From: Bacteroides sp.
GTDB taxonomy: Bacteria > Bacteroidota > Bacteroidia > Bacteroidales > Muribaculaceae
Reading direction: 5' to 3'
Assembly: GCA_023666835.1 (NCBI GenBank)
Contig: JAMPBJ010000003.1
Span: 83,613-147,612 of the forward strand
DNA length: 64,000 nucleotides
The notes beneath the pieces are model-generated. The model did not search any database. It saw nothing but the letters and a program-made list of their open reading frames with translations, and had not been told where the DNA came from. Below, in pieces: positions 24,738 to 34,638 of the stretch (position 1 is its first letter; each line of letters begins with the position of its first letter). A program made the position numbers and the translations under genes.

Positions 24738-25015
24738 TCAGGCTCGGCGGAGTTGATGGACTCAGACCACTGCTGGATGTCGTCGACGTCGACGCGATCG
24801 GCAAAGTCCATCAATGCCATGTCGAACGGTTTGCCCTCGCGGTTGCATGCAGAGGCGACGCAGCAGTAGAAGAAAGCGATGCTGTCTTCCATGTCGGTGC
24901 CGTTGATCTCCTGGGCATCTTTGCCGGTCAACTGCTTGAAGCGCATGAGTGCCCCGATGGTGACGTAGCAGGGATACGTCACACCGCCTATCTGAATTTC
25001 AACTTGCTTTTTCAT
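24707..25015 (-). CDS. Phage tail assembly chaperone (G-like)
   Basis: 102 residues: MKKQVEIQIGGVTYPCYVT, then helical segments (GALMRFKQLTGKDAQEING; AFFYCCVASACNREGKPFD) and a charged, Lys-rich C-terminus EKKRPAKKSR. The ORF size and its place between tail tube and tape measure match tail assembly chaperones. Its ATG overlaps the stop of the tail tube gene by 4 nt. An A9 run at 24730-24738 near its 3' end is a candidate -1 slippery site. Confidence 0.7.
   Translation of the reverse strand: MKKQVEIQIGGVTYPCYVTIGALMRFKQLTGKDAQEINGTDMEDSIAFFYCCVASACNREGKPFDMALMDFADRVDVDDIQQWSESINSAEPEKKRPAKKSR
24730..24738 (-). promoter_or_regulatory. A9 slippery run, candidate -1 ribosomal frameshift site
   Basis: On the minus strand the zero frame reads GAA AAA AAA AGA. 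Slipping back one base gives AAA AAA AAG ACC and continues in the open frame that ends at 24381, whereas zero frame stops 24 nt later at TAG. A TGA lies just upstream of the run in the -1 frame, so entry is only possible by slippage at this run. Confidence 0.6.
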
Positions 25016-25458
25016 TCGGCAGTCGTAGTTTTACCGGGATAGGTTTCGGGCTCGCCGTCGTTTTCGAGCGAGATGGAGTAGGTGGCATCGTCCTGTGCGG
25101 GACCGCTTTCTTCCATCGACGCGATCACGAAGTTGCCTTTCACGTAGGGTTTGTCGTCGCCCTGGCGGTGGAATGCTTCCACTTCTACGCTCGTGCCTTT
25201 GCCCCAGTCGGGAGAGATTTCTTCGAAGCCGTTTTCAATCTCGTCGTAGGCGCGGAGACCTTCGGCGCTGATGGAGATGCTCAGACCGGTGACGCCTTTG
25301 CCTTTCCAAAGGCCTGACGATTTGGGCTTGTTGGCGGCGGGCTTCACGGCACGCTCTTTGGTTTCTGACGACAGGGTGATGGAGTGTGAAGTACAATGGC
25401 CAACGGCCTTGCCTCCGATTTTGAGCAGCAGGTCGCTGCCATTGATGATTTGTTCCAT
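25012..25458 (-). CDS. Phage major tail (tube) protein
   Basis: 148 residues from the ATG at 25458. The pattern MEQIINGSDLLLKIGGKAVG, then ITLSSETKERAVK and a beta-rich remainder with VEVEAFHRQGDDKPYVKGNF is that of TP901-1-like major tail proteins seen in Bacteroidales prophages. A tube subunit of a long-tailed phage. It is followed without gap by the chaperone gene. An upstream start at 25509 would add 17 residues lacking similarity. Confidence 0.72.
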   Translation of the reverse strand: MEQIINGSDLLLKIGGKAVGHCTSHSITLSSETKERAVKPAANKPKSSGLWKGKGVTGLSISISAEGLRAYDEIENGFEEISPDWGKGTSVEVEAFHRQGDDKPYVKGNFVIASMEESGPAQDDATYSISLENDGEPETYPGKTTTAE

Positions 25459-25474
25459 GTGTGTTATTGATAGA

Positions 25475-25573
25475 TTAGAAGTTGATTTTGAAAGTAAGAA
25501 GCTGGGCAAACGCGTCGTCCTGGTAGGACTCTTCGCTGCCCGATAGTGTGATGCTGTTGATGCTCAAAGACAT
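25475..25573 (-). CDS. 32-residue ORF at the upstream edge of the prophage remnant
   Basis: A short ORF (MSLSINSITLSGSEESYQ...) ends 16 nt before the tail tube start on the same strand. It may be a small genuine phage gene or the residue of a deleted one; nothing further upstream is phage-like. No family recognised. Confidence 0.35.
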   Translation of the reverse strand: MSLSINSITLSGSEESYQDDAFAQLLTFKINF

Positions 25574-25874
25574 TTAGCAGTGTCAATCCAAGCTCACATT
25601 ATGCAAAATCAAGCCACCGGGTTGTCGGGCGCAGGGAAGTTACCTTCGCCTCGGCCATTCATTGGCATCTTTGGCAGTGCTCATCAGTCACAATGGAGCC
25701 CCATTGCTCCTTCTTCGCCCTACCAAATCTGCTCAATGACTGGCCGCTCCATCGTTATCAAATATTATGGAACAGGCTCTAAAATAAAACAGCCGCTGCA
25801 CATTCGCTTCTGCCTGTACTGCTGTGCGTTTGTGCGTCGGCCTTATGCTGTGCAAGTGTGTGCGCGAAACAACC
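25574..25874. other. Gene-free gap between the prophage remnant and prfC
   Basis: About 300 nt without a convincing gene on either strand. An open frame on the plus strand (25580-25909) has no coding character. Contains a short hairpin (GGAGC...GCTCC near 25693-25710 as read on either strand) but no promoter box or recognisable att duplication. Confidence 0.5.
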
Positions 25875-27455
25875 CTAATATTCCGAGGAGAAATGGAAAC
25901 GGATCTTAGGGAAGTCTGATTGCGCCATCTGGAGCACGTAGTTGGAGTCGGCTAAGAATACGTCGCGACCTTCGCGGTCAACGGCCATAAATTGGTGCTT
26001 GCGGCGTTTGAATGCGTTGAGGGCTTCTTCGTCGTCGCTGTCGATCCAACATGCTTTGTAAAGCGAAATAGGTTCCCAACGGCATTGGGCCCCATATTCG
26101 TGGAGTAGGCGATACTGGATCACTTCAAATTGCAGTTGGCCTACGGTGCCGATGATCTTGCGTCCGTTGAATTGGTTGACAAACAATTGGGCGACGCCTT
26201 CGTCCATGAGTTGCTGAATCCCTTTTTCGAGCTGTTTCGACTTCATGGGATCGGTGTTTTCAATGTATTTGAACATCTCGGGCGAGAAGCTTGGCAATCC
26301 TTTGAAATGCAGTGATTCGCCCCCGGTCAGTGTGTCGCCGATCTTGAAGTTGCCGGTGTCAGGTATGCCGATGATGTCGCCGGGGAAGGCTTCGTCGACT
26401 ATGTTTTTCTTTTGAGCCATGAATGCCGTTGGTGCAGCGAATTTCATGACTTTGCCCGAGCGGATATGCTTGTATGGGGCGTTGCGCTCGAAGCGTCCGG
26501 AGCATATTTTGACGAATGCTATGCATGAGCGGTGGTTGGGATCCATATTGGCATGGATCTTGAAGACGAACCCTGAGAATGATTCTTCTTCGGGTTTGAC
26601 CTCGCGCTCTTCTGTATTGACCGGCTTTGGAGAGGGGGCTATTTTGACGAAACAGTCGAGCAATTCCTTGACTCCAAACGTGTTCAATGCCGATCCGAAA
26701 AACACCGGAGCAAGCTGCCCGTCGAGATATTCCTGCTCGTTGAATGCGGGATAGACTCCTTCGATCAGTTCCAGGTCTTCGCGGAGTTTGGCCGCGTCCT
26801 CTTCGCCCACGGCCTTGTCGATCGCCGGATCGTTGACGTCGGTGATCTCAACGCGTTCCGACACTTTCTGCTTGTTGGGTGTGAAGAGGTCGAGAGTGTT
26901 TTCGTATATGTTGTAGACGCCTTTGAATTTGGCACCGATATTGATTGGCCACGAGAGGGGACGAACGTTGATTTTCAGTTCCGACTCCAGTTCGTCGAGT
27001 ATCTCAAACGGATCGCGACCTTCGCGGTCGAGCTTGTTGACGAAGATGATCACAGGGGTGTTGCGCATGCGGCACACTTCCATAAGCTTCCTTGTCTGTT
27101 GCTCAACGCCTTTGGCCACGTCTACCACGATGATTACACTGTCGACGGCTGTCAGCGTTCGATATGTGTCCTCGGCAAAGTCCTGGTGGCCCGGAGTGTC
27201 GAGAATGTTGATTTTGTAGTTATCGTATTCAAAACCCATCACAGAAGTGGCAACGGATATGCCACGCTGTTTTTCGATCTCCATCCAGTCGCTTGTAGCT
27301 GTTTTTTTGATTTTGTTCGATTTGACAGCTCCGGCTATGTGTATGGCGCCTCCAAAGAGCAGCAGCTTTTCGGTCAGAGTGGTTTTGCCGGCGTCGGGGT
27401 GCGATATGATGGCGAATGTTCTGCGTCGTTTGATTTCGTCGGTGAGTTGTGACAT
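25875..27455 (-). CDS. prfC: Peptide chain release factor 3
   Basis: 526 residues from the ATG at 27455 ([20 protein letters not shown]). GTPase motifs are [14 protein letters not shown] (P-loop), [10 protein letters not shown] (switch I), [16 protein letters not shown] (G3) and [12 protein letters not shown] (G4). RF3 is a translational GTPase that recycles RF1/RF2 from terminated ribosomes. The remaining domains have the expected RF3 length. A 25-residue upstream extension in the same frame is not family sequence. It follows rfbD by 41 nt and probably shares its transcript. Confidence 0.97.
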   Translation of the reverse strand: MSQLTDEIKRRRTFAIISHPDAGKTTLTEKLLLFGGAIHIAGAVKSNKIKKTATSDWMEIEKQRGISVATSVMGFEYDNYKINILDTPGHQDFAEDTYRTLTAVDSVIIVVDVAKGVEQQTRKLMEVCRMRNTPVIIFVNKLDREGRDPFEILDELESELKINVRPLSWPINIGAKFKGVYNIYENTLDLFTPNKQKVSERVEITDVNDPAIDKAVGEEDAAKLREDLELIEGVYPAFNEQEYLDGQLAPVFFGSALNTFGVKELLDCFVKIAPSPKPVNTEEREVKPEEESFSGFVFKIHANMDPNHRSCIAFVKICSGRFERNAPYKHIRSGKVMKFAAPTAFMAQKKNIVDEAFPGDIIGIPDTGNFKIGDTLTGGESLHFKGLPSFSPEMFKYIENTDPMKSKQLEKGIQQLMDEGVAQLFVNQFNGRKIIGTVGQLQFEVIQYRLLHEYGAQCRWEPISLYKACWIDSDDEEALNAFKRRKHQFMAVDREGRDVFLADSNYVLQMAQSDFPKIRFHFSSEY

Positions 27456-27496
27456 TGGGTTTATGGCTTTGTAATACTGGTTAGTCGGGGAAGCGA

Positions 27497-28363
27497 TCAG
27501 TCGTTTGAGTCTTGAAGAATGTCGATACACTTCTTCAGGCTGTCTTCCCAGTAGGGTATCTCTATGTTGTAGGTGCGTTTGATTTTGCTTTTGTCGAGCA
27601 CGCTGTAGTGCGGACGAGCAGCCGCTGTTGGGTAGTCCTCTGTCAGAATCGGGGTCACCTTGCAGCTGTCTATGCCTGCTATGCGGTGAATAGCCTTGGT
27701 GAAGTCATACCACGATATGGCTCCTTCGTTGGAAAAGTGATATATTCCGGCGGTCCACTGTGGCGATGTGATGACTGTGAAGATTGCCTGGGCAAGATCG
27801 GCGGCATAGGTCGGTGTGCCTATCTGATCGCACACCACTCGCAGCGAGCTTTTCTCTTTGCCGAGCCGGAGCATGGTTTTGACGAAGTTGTTGCCATAGG
27901 GTGAGTAGAGCCAAGCGGTGCGGAATATTATGGCCTCGGGGCAATAAGAGAGAAGTATCATCTCGCCCTTTCGCTTTGAAGTGCCGTAAGCCGAAGTCGG
28001 ATTCACCTTGTCTGCCTCGGTGTAGGGACGATGGTTCGTGCCGTCAAACACATAGTCGGTGGAGATATGCACCACCTTGGCACCGGTTTTGCAAGCTGCT
28101 TTGGCAAGATTCTGCACGGCATCGACGTTGATCCGATAGCACATAGTCTGATCCGACTCTGCTTTGTCCACAGCCGTGTAGGCAGCACAATTGATGATGT
28201 GGGTGAACTCGCCGTCCTCCACCATCTTTTCTACGGCAGCGGCGTCGGTCAGGTCCAGATCTGCAATGTCGGTGTAGGTGGTGATACCTGGAAGTCGCTG
28301 CTCGAGAACGCTTTTCATCTCATTACCAAGCTGGCCGTTAGCTCCGGTGACAAGTATCTTCAT
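27497..28363 (-). CDS. rfbD: dTDP-4-dehydrorhamnose reductase
   Basis: 288 residues. Rossmann motif [10 protein letters not shown] (about 7-16), catalytic YGTSKRKGE (Tyr-Lys, about 131-139) and the conserved [11 protein letters not shown] are present. RfbD/RmlD reduces dTDP-4-keto-rhamnose to dTDP-L-rhamnose for surface polysaccharides. The rmlA, rmlB and rmlC genes are not in the window, so this is an unlinked copy. Expressed on the minus strand from a box at 28390-28397. Confidence 0.93.
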   Translation of the reverse strand: MKILVTGANGQLGNEMKSVLEQRLPGITTYTDIADLDLTDAAAVEKMVEDGEFTHIINCAAYTAVDKAESDQTMCYRINVDAVQNLAKAACKTGAKVVHISTDYVFDGTNHRPYTEADKVNPTSAYGTSKRKGEMILLSYCPEAIIFRTAWLYSPYGNNFVKTMLRLGKEKSSLRVVCDQIGTPTYAADLAQAIFTVITSPQWTAGIYHFSNEGAISWYDFTKAIHRIAGIDSCKVTPILTEDYPTAAARPHYSVLDKSKIKRTYNIEIPYWEDSLKKCIDILQDSND

Positions 28364-28389
28364 AGTTATCGTGATTGGTAAATTTTTTG

Positions 28390-28397
28390 CAAAAATA
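28390..28397 (-). promoter_or_regulatory. -7 box TATTTTTG for rfbD-prfC
   Basis: Minus-strand TATTTTTG 27 nt upstream of the rfbD start. Confidence 0.5.
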
Positions 28398-28517
28398 CAT
28401 AAAAATCCGCAATGAGCAAAAGTCCTGATGCGGCAATAATGCCAATCTGTGTGTTGGCATCATGCGGATTGTTGTCATAATGACGATGAACAAGTCATTA
28501 ATTCAGAATGTTGTTAA

Positions 28518-28549
28518 TTTGTAAATTGACAAATATTTTGGTATCTTTG
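28518..28549 (+). promoter_or_regulatory. Glycogen synthase promoter (-33 TTTG / -7 TATCTTTG)
   Basis: TTTG at 28518-28521 and TATCTTTG at 28542-28549, spacing 20 nt, 28 nt upstream of the ATG. A small hairpin (TGCCAA/TTGGCA, about 28440-28460) lies further upstream. Confidence 0.75.
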
Positions 28550-28576
28550 CGGCTGATTTTATAATAGAGATTATAT

Positions 28577-30244
28577 ATGGATAACGAACAAGTAGATGTT
28601 GACTTGCTGATTGAAACTTCTTGGGAAGTTTGCAACAAGGTCGGCGGCATTTATACCGTGCTGTCAACCAAGGCAAAGACTCTACATCAAGTATATAAGG
28701 ACAAACTGATTTTTATTGGTCCCGATGTATGGGGCAGCGGTAATGAATCTCCATATTTTGCCGAATCGGCAACCCTTTTGAAAGCATGGAAAAACAGTGC
28801 CGCTCTTCCCGAAGGACTGACTGTGCGTGTCGGACGCTGGCTTGTTCCCGGTCGTCCGCTTGCCATTTTGGTGAAATTCGACGCCTTGTATGCAGTGAAA
28901 GATCAGTTCTATGGCAAAATGTGGGATCTCTATGGAGTCGATTCGCTGCATGCCTATGGCGACTACGACGAGGCTTGTGCCTTTGGCCATGCTTCCGGTT
29001 TGGTGATTGAATCGCTCTACAACTATTTTAATGACGGTGACAAAAACGTAATAGCGCATTTCGACGAGTGGACCACAGGCATGGGGCTACTCTACACAAA
29101 ATGGAAATTGCCTCGCGTTGCCACGATATTCACAACACATGCCACCTCTATTGGCCGAAGCATTTGCGGCAACGGCAAGCCTCTCTACGATTACCTGTCG
29201 GCCTACAATGGCGACCAGATGGCGCAAGAACTCAACATGCAGTCGAAGCACTCGCTTGAAAAGGCAGCAGCCCACCAGGCCGATTGCTTCACAACGGTCA
29301 GCGACATCACAGCTGCTGAATGCACCCAGCTTCTCGGCCGCAAACCCGATGTGGTGACGCCCAACGGTTTTGAGCCTAATTTCGTGCCGGCAAAATCCAG
29401 ATTCGCCTCTTCCCGCTCTAAAGCACGAAAGAAACTGCTTGAAGTTGCATCGGCATTGACTGGCAAAAAGCTTGCCGACGACACATTAATAATAGGCACA
29501 TCGGGTCGCTGCGAATACCGCAACAAAGGCATCGACCTCTTCCTCGACTCGATCAAATCGCTTGAATCGTTCAATCCCTCCCGTCAGGTGCTGGCATATG
29601 TCATGGTGCCGGCATGGAGCGGCAACGCCCGCACCGACCTGCGTGACGCATTGGAGCACAATACTGCCAATCGTCTCAACGATCCGTATATCACACACGA
29701 CCTTCATAACTACAACGAAGACCCGATCATTTCACGTATCCATTCGCTTGGATTCGCCAATAGTGTGTCGTCAAATATCACCGTCATCTATGTGCCCTGC
29801 TATCTCAACGGCACCGACGGCATTTTCGATATGACCTACTACGATCTGCTCATCGGCATGGACGCCACCGTGTTCCCCTCCTATTATGAACCATGGGGCT
29901 ACACTCCGCTTGAAAGTATTGCCTTTGGTGTGCCCACCATCACTACATCGCTTTCGGGCTTCGGCCAGTGGATCATGCGCACAAGCTATGCCGACGCATT
30001 GACCGACACTGGCGTGTATGTGGTTGAACGCAACGACAGCAACTATGCCGCCGTGGTCGACAGCATTGCCCGCACGCTCATGTTCCTTTGCGACAGCGAT
30101 GAAGAGACCATGTCAGAAATTCGTAAAAGTGCTGTCGCAACCGCCGCAAAAGCCAATTGGTCATTGTTTATAAAATACTACTACGAAGCTTTCGCCATTG
30201 CTTTGAACAATGAAAAGCGACGCGAAAAAGAAACACAGAAATAA
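28577..30244 (+). CDS. Glycogen synthase, GT3 (eukaryotic-like) family
   Basis: 555 residues. The opening LIETSWEVCNKVGGIYTVLS matches GT3 synthases (yeast Gsy and related Bacteroidota enzymes) and not bacterial GlgA (GT5), which has KTGGL. Other features are TTHATSIGRSICG, the acceptor-site glycine-rich GRCEYRNKGIDLF, and the nucleotide-sugar segment FPSYYEPWGYTPLES. It elongates alpha-1,4-glucan from a nucleotide glucose. The donor (UDP- or ADP-glucose) is not clear from sequence. The following gene is a glucan phosphorylase, so synthesis and degradation are paired. Base composition near the pair is ordinary. Confidence 0.92.
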   Translation: MDNEQVDVDLLIETSWEVCNKVGGIYTVLSTKAKTLHQVYKDKLIFIGPDVWGSGNESPYFAESATLLKAWKNSAALPEGLTVRVGRWLVPGRPLAILVKFDALYAVKDQFYGKMWDLYGVDSLHAYGDYDEACAFGHASGLVIESLYNYFNDGDKNVIAHFDEWTTGMGLLYTKWKLPRVATIFTTHATSIGRSICGNGKPLYDYLSAYNGDQMAQELNMQSKHSLEKAAAHQADCFTTVSDITAAECTQLLGRKPDVVTPNGFEPNFVPAKSRFASSRSKARKKLLEVASALTGKKLADDTLIIGTSGRCEYRNKGIDLFLDSIKSLESFNPSRQVLAYVMVPAWSGNARTDLRDALEHNTANRLNDPYITHDLHNYNEDPIISRIHSLGFANSVSSNITVIYVPCYLNGTDGIFDMTYYDLLIGMDATVFPSYYEPWGYTPLESIAFGVPTITTSLSGFGQWIMRTSYADALTDTGVYVVERNDSNYAAVVDSIARTLMFLCDSDEETMSEIRKSAVATAAKANWSLFIKYYYEAFAIALNNEKRREKETQK

Positions 30245-30272
30245 AAAGAATATAACCAAACAATTTAATGAT

Positions 30273-32828
30273 ATGAAAATTAAAGTAAGTCAGTCAAATG
30301 ACCCAATCTTTCATGATGCCACGGTCATTGCCGAACTTCCCCCTCGCTTGAAGCCCCTCGATGTCATTTCCCACAACCTTTGGTGGGTTTGGAACAGCGA
30401 AGCAAAAGCAATGTTCCGCGATCTCGATCCCAACCTTTGGCGCACTACGGGCGAAAACCCCGTGATGGTGATTCAGCGAATATCCACCGAACGCCTCAAC
30501 GAAGTGATGAACGATGAAGCCATGATGGCTCGCATCGACAAAGTATATGCTGCCTTTAAGGACTATATGAGTAAACCGATGCGCAAGGATGTGCCCTCGG
30601 TTTCGTATTTCTCCATGGAATATGGCCTTTGCAACTGCCTCAAGATCTATTCGGGTGGTCTCGGTGTCCTTGCCGGCGACTACATTAAAGAGGCATCCGA
30701 CAGCTGTGTCGACATGACTGCCGTTGGTTTCCTGTATCGCTACGGCTACTTTACCCAGACCCTGTCGGTCGACGGTCAGCAGGTGGCCAACTATGAAGCC
30801 CAGAACTTCAACCAGCTCCCCATCGAGCAGGTGCTCGACGACGACGGCAAGCCCGTAATCCTCGAGGTTCCCTATCCCGGCCGTATCATCTACTCTCATA
30901 TCTGGCGTGTCAACGTTGGCCGCATGAAGCTCTATCTTCTCGACACCGACTTCGACATGAACAGCCAGTTTGACCGCGAGATCACCCATAAACTCTATGG
31001 CGGCGATTGGGAAAACCGTCTGAAACAGGAATATCTCCTCGGCATCGGTGGCGTGTTGATGCTCAAGAAGCTCGGTGTCAATTCCAAACTTTACCACTGC
31101 AACGAAGGCCACGCCGCACTACTCAATCTTCAGCGCCTAGTCGACTATGTGCAGGAAAAAGGCCTCGACTATCAGACAGCTCTCGAGCTTGTACGCGCTT
31201 CGTCGCTCTACACCGTTCACACCCCCGTGCCCGCCGGCCACGACTATTTTGACGAAAGTCTTTTCGGCAAATACATGTATGAGTTCCCCGAAAAACTCGG
31301 CATCTCTTGGGCCGACCTCATGAACATGGGTCGCGAAAACCCCGACACCAACGAACGTTTCTCGATGAGCGTATTCGCCCTCAATACTTGCCAGGAGGCC
31401 AACGGTGTCAGCTGGCTCCACGGCGAAGTTTCAAAGAAAATGTTTGCCGGCATCTGGAAGGGTTATTCATGGGAAGAAAGCCACGTTGGCTACGTGACCA
31501 ACGGTGTGCACATGCCCACCTGGGCCGCTTCCGAATGGAAAGAATTCTATCTCAACAATCTCGGCGAGGCCATGTTCTCACACCAGAGTAACCCCGAATA
31601 CTGGAAGAAGATTTTCTCCGTGCCCGACGAAGCCATCTGGAATCTTCGCATGACGATGAAAAACAAATTCATCAACTTCGTCAAGCGCGATTTCAAAGAA
31701 AAATGGCTCGCAAACCAGGGCGATCCCTCTGCCGTGATGAAGATCATCGACAAGATGAGCCCCAATGCACTGATTATTGGCTTTGCCCGTCGTTTTGCCA
31801 CATATAAACGTGCCCACCTTCTCTTCACCGACCTCGACCGCCTGGCCAAGATCGTCAACAACGAGAAGTTCCCCGTGCAGTTCGTATTCTCGGGCAAGGC
31901 TCACCCCGCCGACGGTGCCGGTCAGGGCCTGATCAAACGCATCATGGAGATCAGCCGCATGCCGCAGTTCCTCGGCAAGATCATCTTCCTCGAAGACTAC
32001 AACATGGTTGTTGCAAAACGTCTCGTGACTGGTGTCGATATCTGGTTGAATACTCCTACACGCCCGCTCGAAGCATCCGGCACATCCGGCGAAAAAGCCG
32101 AAATGAACGGTGTGCTCAACTTCTCCGTGCTCGACGGCTGGTGGTATGAAGGATACCGCTTCGACGAAAAAGCCGGTTGGGCTCTTACTGACAAACGTAC
32201 TTACACAGATCAGGCACAGCAGGACCGTCTCGATGCTGCCACCATCTACTCAATGCTCGAAACGGAAATCATCCCGCTCTATTTCGCCAAGAATTCAAAG
32301 GGTTACTCTCCCGAATGGGTGCAGTACATCAAGGGTTCAATCGGTCACATCGCTCCTCACTTCACCATGAAGCGCATGATCGACGACTATATCACCCGCT
32401 TCTACGATCCCGAAGCTAAACGTTTCGATAAACTTGCTGCTGACAACTTCAAGCTCGCCCACGAAATTGTGGACTGGAAAAACCGCTTCGTTTCGCAGTG
32501 GGACGGTGTGAAGGTGCTCGACTTCAAAGTAGAATCCAACGGTTCTTCCCTCACCGGTCAGCCTTACACCGTGAAGGTGAAGGTCGACACCAACGGTCTT
32601 GGTGAAAGCGTTGGCCTCGAATGCGTTTCTTATCGTGTCGAAAACGGAGTGCAGAAGCTCTATCGTGTGAAGCCCTTCAAAGTCGTTGAAAACCGCGGTG
32701 GTGTCATTGACTACGTGCTTAAGGACAAGATCGAGGATGCAGGCGTTTACCGCTACGGCTACCGTCTATATCCCGTCAATCCCAACTTGCCCCACCGTCA
32801 GGACTTCGCCTACGTGCGCTGGATTTGA
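30273..32828 (+). CDS. glgP: Alpha-glucan phosphorylase (GT35)
   Basis: 851 residues from the ATG at 30273, which follows the synthase stop by 28 nt. The start MKIKVSQSNDPIFH leads into the DUF3417-like N-terminal part (SHNLWWVWNSEAKAMF). Phosphorylase motifs include YFSMEYGLCNCLKIYSGG (split at the middle), NEGHAALLN, VHTPVPAGHDYFDES, and the cofactor region NTPTRPLEASGTSGEKAEMN with the pyridoxal-phosphate-binding pattern of the long alpha-glucan phosphorylase type. It releases glucose-1-phosphate from glycogen. A strong terminator closes the two-gene unit. Confidence 0.95.
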   Translation: MKIKVSQSNDPIFHDATVIAELPPRLKPLDVISHNLWWVWNSEAKAMFRDLDPNLWRTTGENPVMVIQRISTERLNEVMNDEAMMARIDKVYAAFKDYMSKPMRKDVPSVSYFSMEYGLCNCLKIYSGGLGVLAGDYIKEASDSCVDMTAVGFLYRYGYFTQTLSVDGQQVANYEAQNFNQLPIEQVLDDDGKPVILEVPYPGRIIYSHIWRVNVGRMKLYLLDTDFDMNSQFDREITHKLYGGDWENRLKQEYLLGIGGVLMLKKLGVNSKLYHCNEGHAALLNLQRLVDYVQEKGLDYQTALELVRASSLYTVHTPVPAGHDYFDESLFGKYMYEFPEKLGISWADLMNMGRENPDTNERFSMSVFALNTCQEANGVSWLHGEVSKKMFAGIWKGYSWEESHVGYVTNGVHMPTWAASEWKEFYLNNLGEAMFSHQSNPEYWKKIFSVPDEAIWNLRMTMKNKFINFVKRDFKEKWLANQGDPSAVMKIIDKMSPNALIIGFARRFATYKRAHLLFTDLDRLAKIVNNEKFPVQFVFSGKAHPADGAGQGLIKRIMEISRMPQFLGKIIFLEDYNMVVAKRLVTGVDIWLNTPTRPLEASGTSGEKAEMNGVLNFSVLDGWWYEGYRFDEKAGWALTDKRTYTDQAQQDRLDAATIYSMLETEIIPLYFAKNSKGYSPEWVQYIKGSIGHIAPHFTMKRMIDDYITRFYDPEAKRFDKLAADNFKLAHEIVDWKNRFVSQWDGVKVLDFKVESNGSSLTGQPYTVKVKVDTNGLGESVGLECVSYRVENGVQKLYRVKPFKVVENRGGVIDYVLKDKIEDAGVYRYGYRLYPVNPNLPHRQDFAYVRWI

Positions 32829-32853
32829 TAATTTTCAAACAATTTCCATATAT

Positions 32854-32889
32854 GCACCCGCTTTCATTCCAAAGGCGGGTGCTTTTTTT
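32854..32889 (+). terminator. Intrinsic terminator after the glycogen genes
   Basis: GCACCCGC (32854-32861) pairs with GCGGGTGC (32875-32882), followed by seven T. It lies 25 nt after the glgP stop. Confidence 0.85.
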
Positions 32890-32910
32890 GGCGAATGGTG
32901 CCTAAATGAG

Positions 32911-32918
32911 TATCTTTG
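32911..32918 (+). promoter_or_regulatory. -7 box TATCTTTG for pyrK-pyrD
   Basis: Perfect TAnnTTTG element 25 nt upstream of the pyrK ATG at 32944. Confidence 0.7.
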
Positions 32919-32943
32919 TGAAAACATTCATCAAAATGATCTT

Positions 32944-33723
32944 ATGAAGAAGCAGATCAGAGATTTTAAAATTGTCGAATGTCGGCGCATCCACGAATGC
33001 TATGCTTTGCTGCGCTTGACTACAGCCGATGGTGCCGACCTTCCGGAAATCCTTCCCGGCCAGTTTGTGCAGGTTCGTATCGACAGGAGCAAAACCACAT
33101 TTCTTCGCAGACCCATTTCAATCAATTTGGTCGACCCGGCCAACAATGAACTTTGGCTGCTTGTGCGAAATGCCGGCCCTGGCACTGAATCCCTGATGAC
33201 GACGGAAGTCGGTGAGATCATCAATCTGCTGCTCCCGCTCGGCAACGGCTTCTCAATCCCTTCAGCTGCAGATTCGGGCAAGCGCCTGCTGCTCGTAGGC
33301 GGCGGAGTAGGGGTGGCCCCCCTTCTTGAGCTTGGCAAGAAGTTGAAGACTCGAGGTTTTGATCCTTGCTTTTTGCTTGGTGCCCGGTCAAAATCCGATC
33401 TGCTTCAGGCCGATTTGTTCGCACAATACGGCGAAGTCTTTTTCTCAACCGACGATGGCTCGGCCGGAGTGAAGGGCGTTGTCACAGCCCACCCCATATG
33501 TTCCGAACATTGGGATATGGTATATTGCTGCGGACCGGCTCCAATGATGAAGGCCGTAGCACAAAAAGCTCGCCACTCGGGTTCTTGCTGCGAAGTGTCG
33601 CTTGAAAACATGATGGCCTGCGGCTTGGGCGCATGTTTGTGTTGTGTTGAAAAAACAGTCAAGGGCAATGTGTGTGTATGCACCGAAGGCCCGGTATTTA
33701 ATATTGAGCAATTGACATGGTAG
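32944..33723 (+). CDS. pyrK: Dihydroorotate dehydrogenase B electron-transfer subunit
   Basis: 259 residues. An FAD-binding ferredoxin-reductase fold is visible with [11 protein letters not shown] (FAD), [13 protein letters not shown] (NAD/pyrophosphate) and CGPAPMM (C-terminal nucleotide region), followed by the [2Fe-2S] cysteine cluster CGLGACLCC with a fourth Cys in VCVCTEGP. PyrK passes electrons from pyrimidine-nucleotide oxidation in PyrD to NAD. The frame is open further upstream, but the ATG at 32944 is 25 nt from the -7 box and fits the family. It overlaps pyrD by 7 nt. Confidence 0.93.
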   Translation: MKKQIRDFKIVECRRIHECYALLRLTTADGADLPEILPGQFVQVRIDRSKTTFLRRPISINLVDPANNELWLLVRNAGPGTESLMTTEVGEIINLLLPLGNGFSIPSAADSGKRLLLVGGGVGVAPLLELGKKLKTRGFDPCFLLGARSKSDLLQADLFAQYGEVFFSTDDGSAGVKGVVTAHPICSEHWDMVYCCGPAPMMKAVAQKARHSGSCCEVSLENMMACGLGACLCCVEKTVKGNVCVCTEGPVFNIEQLTW

Positions 33724-34622
33724 ATCTTGGTGTAAATATTGGCGGTCTGGAGTTCAAAAATCCTGTGTTGACCGCATCGGGCACTTTCGGCTATGGTGTG
33801 GAATTTTCCGACTTCATCGACCTCAACCGGTTGGGAGGTTTCATTGTCAAAGGCACTACTCTTGAGCCCCGCGAAGGCAACGCCTATCCCCGCATGGCTG
33901 AGACACCGTCGGGAATGCTCAATGCTGTCGGTCTGCAAAACAAGGGCGTCAACTATTTTGTCGATCACATCTATCCAACGATTAAGGATATCGACACTAA
34001 TGTGATAGTCAATGTGTCCGGTGCCAAAGTCGAGGATTATGTTGAAGTCTGTCGCATACTCAACGATCGCACTGACATCCGCGCGGTGGAAATCAATATT
34101 TCATGCCCCAACGTCAAGGCCGGTGGTATGGCTTTTGGCACCACCACTGCCGGAGCATCCACCATCACCAAAGCTGTCAGAAAAGCTTTCGACGGACTTG
34201 TGATAGTCAAACTTTCGCCCAATGTCACCGACATCACTGAGATTGCTAAGGCAGCCGAGGCAGAAGGCGCCGATGCTGTGTCGCTGATCAACACTCTGAT
34301 GGGCATGGCCATCGACGTTGAGCGTCGCCGACCGATGCTGTCGACCGTGACCGGCGGTCTATCCGGCCCGGCTGTCCGACCCGTTGCTGTGCGCATGGTG
34401 TGGCAGACGGCCAAAGCCGTGTCGATCCCCGTCATCGGACTGGGTGGCATCATGGACGGACGCGATGCCCTGGAATTTATTCTTGCTGGAGCCACTGCCA
34501 TACAGGTTGGCACGGCCAATTTCATCGACCCGGCTGTCACTGTCAAAATAGTTGACTATATCGAGGATTACTGCAAGCGCCATGGCGTCGAAAAGATCAC
34601 CGATCTGATTGGCGTAATCTGA
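33717..34622 (+). CDS. pyrD: Dihydroorotate dehydrogenase B catalytic subunit
   Basis: 301 residues. TIM-barrel DHOD class 1[14 protein letters not shown] at the start, [24 protein letters not shown] with the catalytic cysteine (class 1B), and [16 protein letters not shown] plus [13 protein letters not shown] for FMN phosphate. It oxidises dihydroorotate to orotate in UMP synthesis. Overlaps pyrK by 7 nt, a tight operon. The 349-bp inverted-repeat element begins 16 nt after its stop. Confidence 0.96.
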   Translation: MVDLGVNIGGLEFKNPVLTASGTFGYGVEFSDFIDLNRLGGFIVKGTTLEPREGNAYPRMAETPSGMLNAVGLQNKGVNYFVDHIYPTIKDIDTNVIVNVSGAKVEDYVEVCRILNDRTDIRAVEINISCPNVKAGGMAFGTTTAGASTITKAVRKAFDGLVIVKLSPNVTDITEIAKAAEAEGADAVSLINTLMGMAIDVERRRPMLSTVTGGLSGPAVRPVAVRMVWQTAKAVSIPVIGLGGIMDGRDALEFILAGATAIQVGTANFIDPAVTVKIVDYIEDYCKRHGVEKITDLIGVI

Positions 34623-34638
34623 CGGCAAAGAATACCCT

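Noticed and set aside
25580-25909. 109-codon open frame upstream of prfC
   Set aside because: Its end runs into the 3' part of prfC on the other strand, and its sequence shows no family or coding character.
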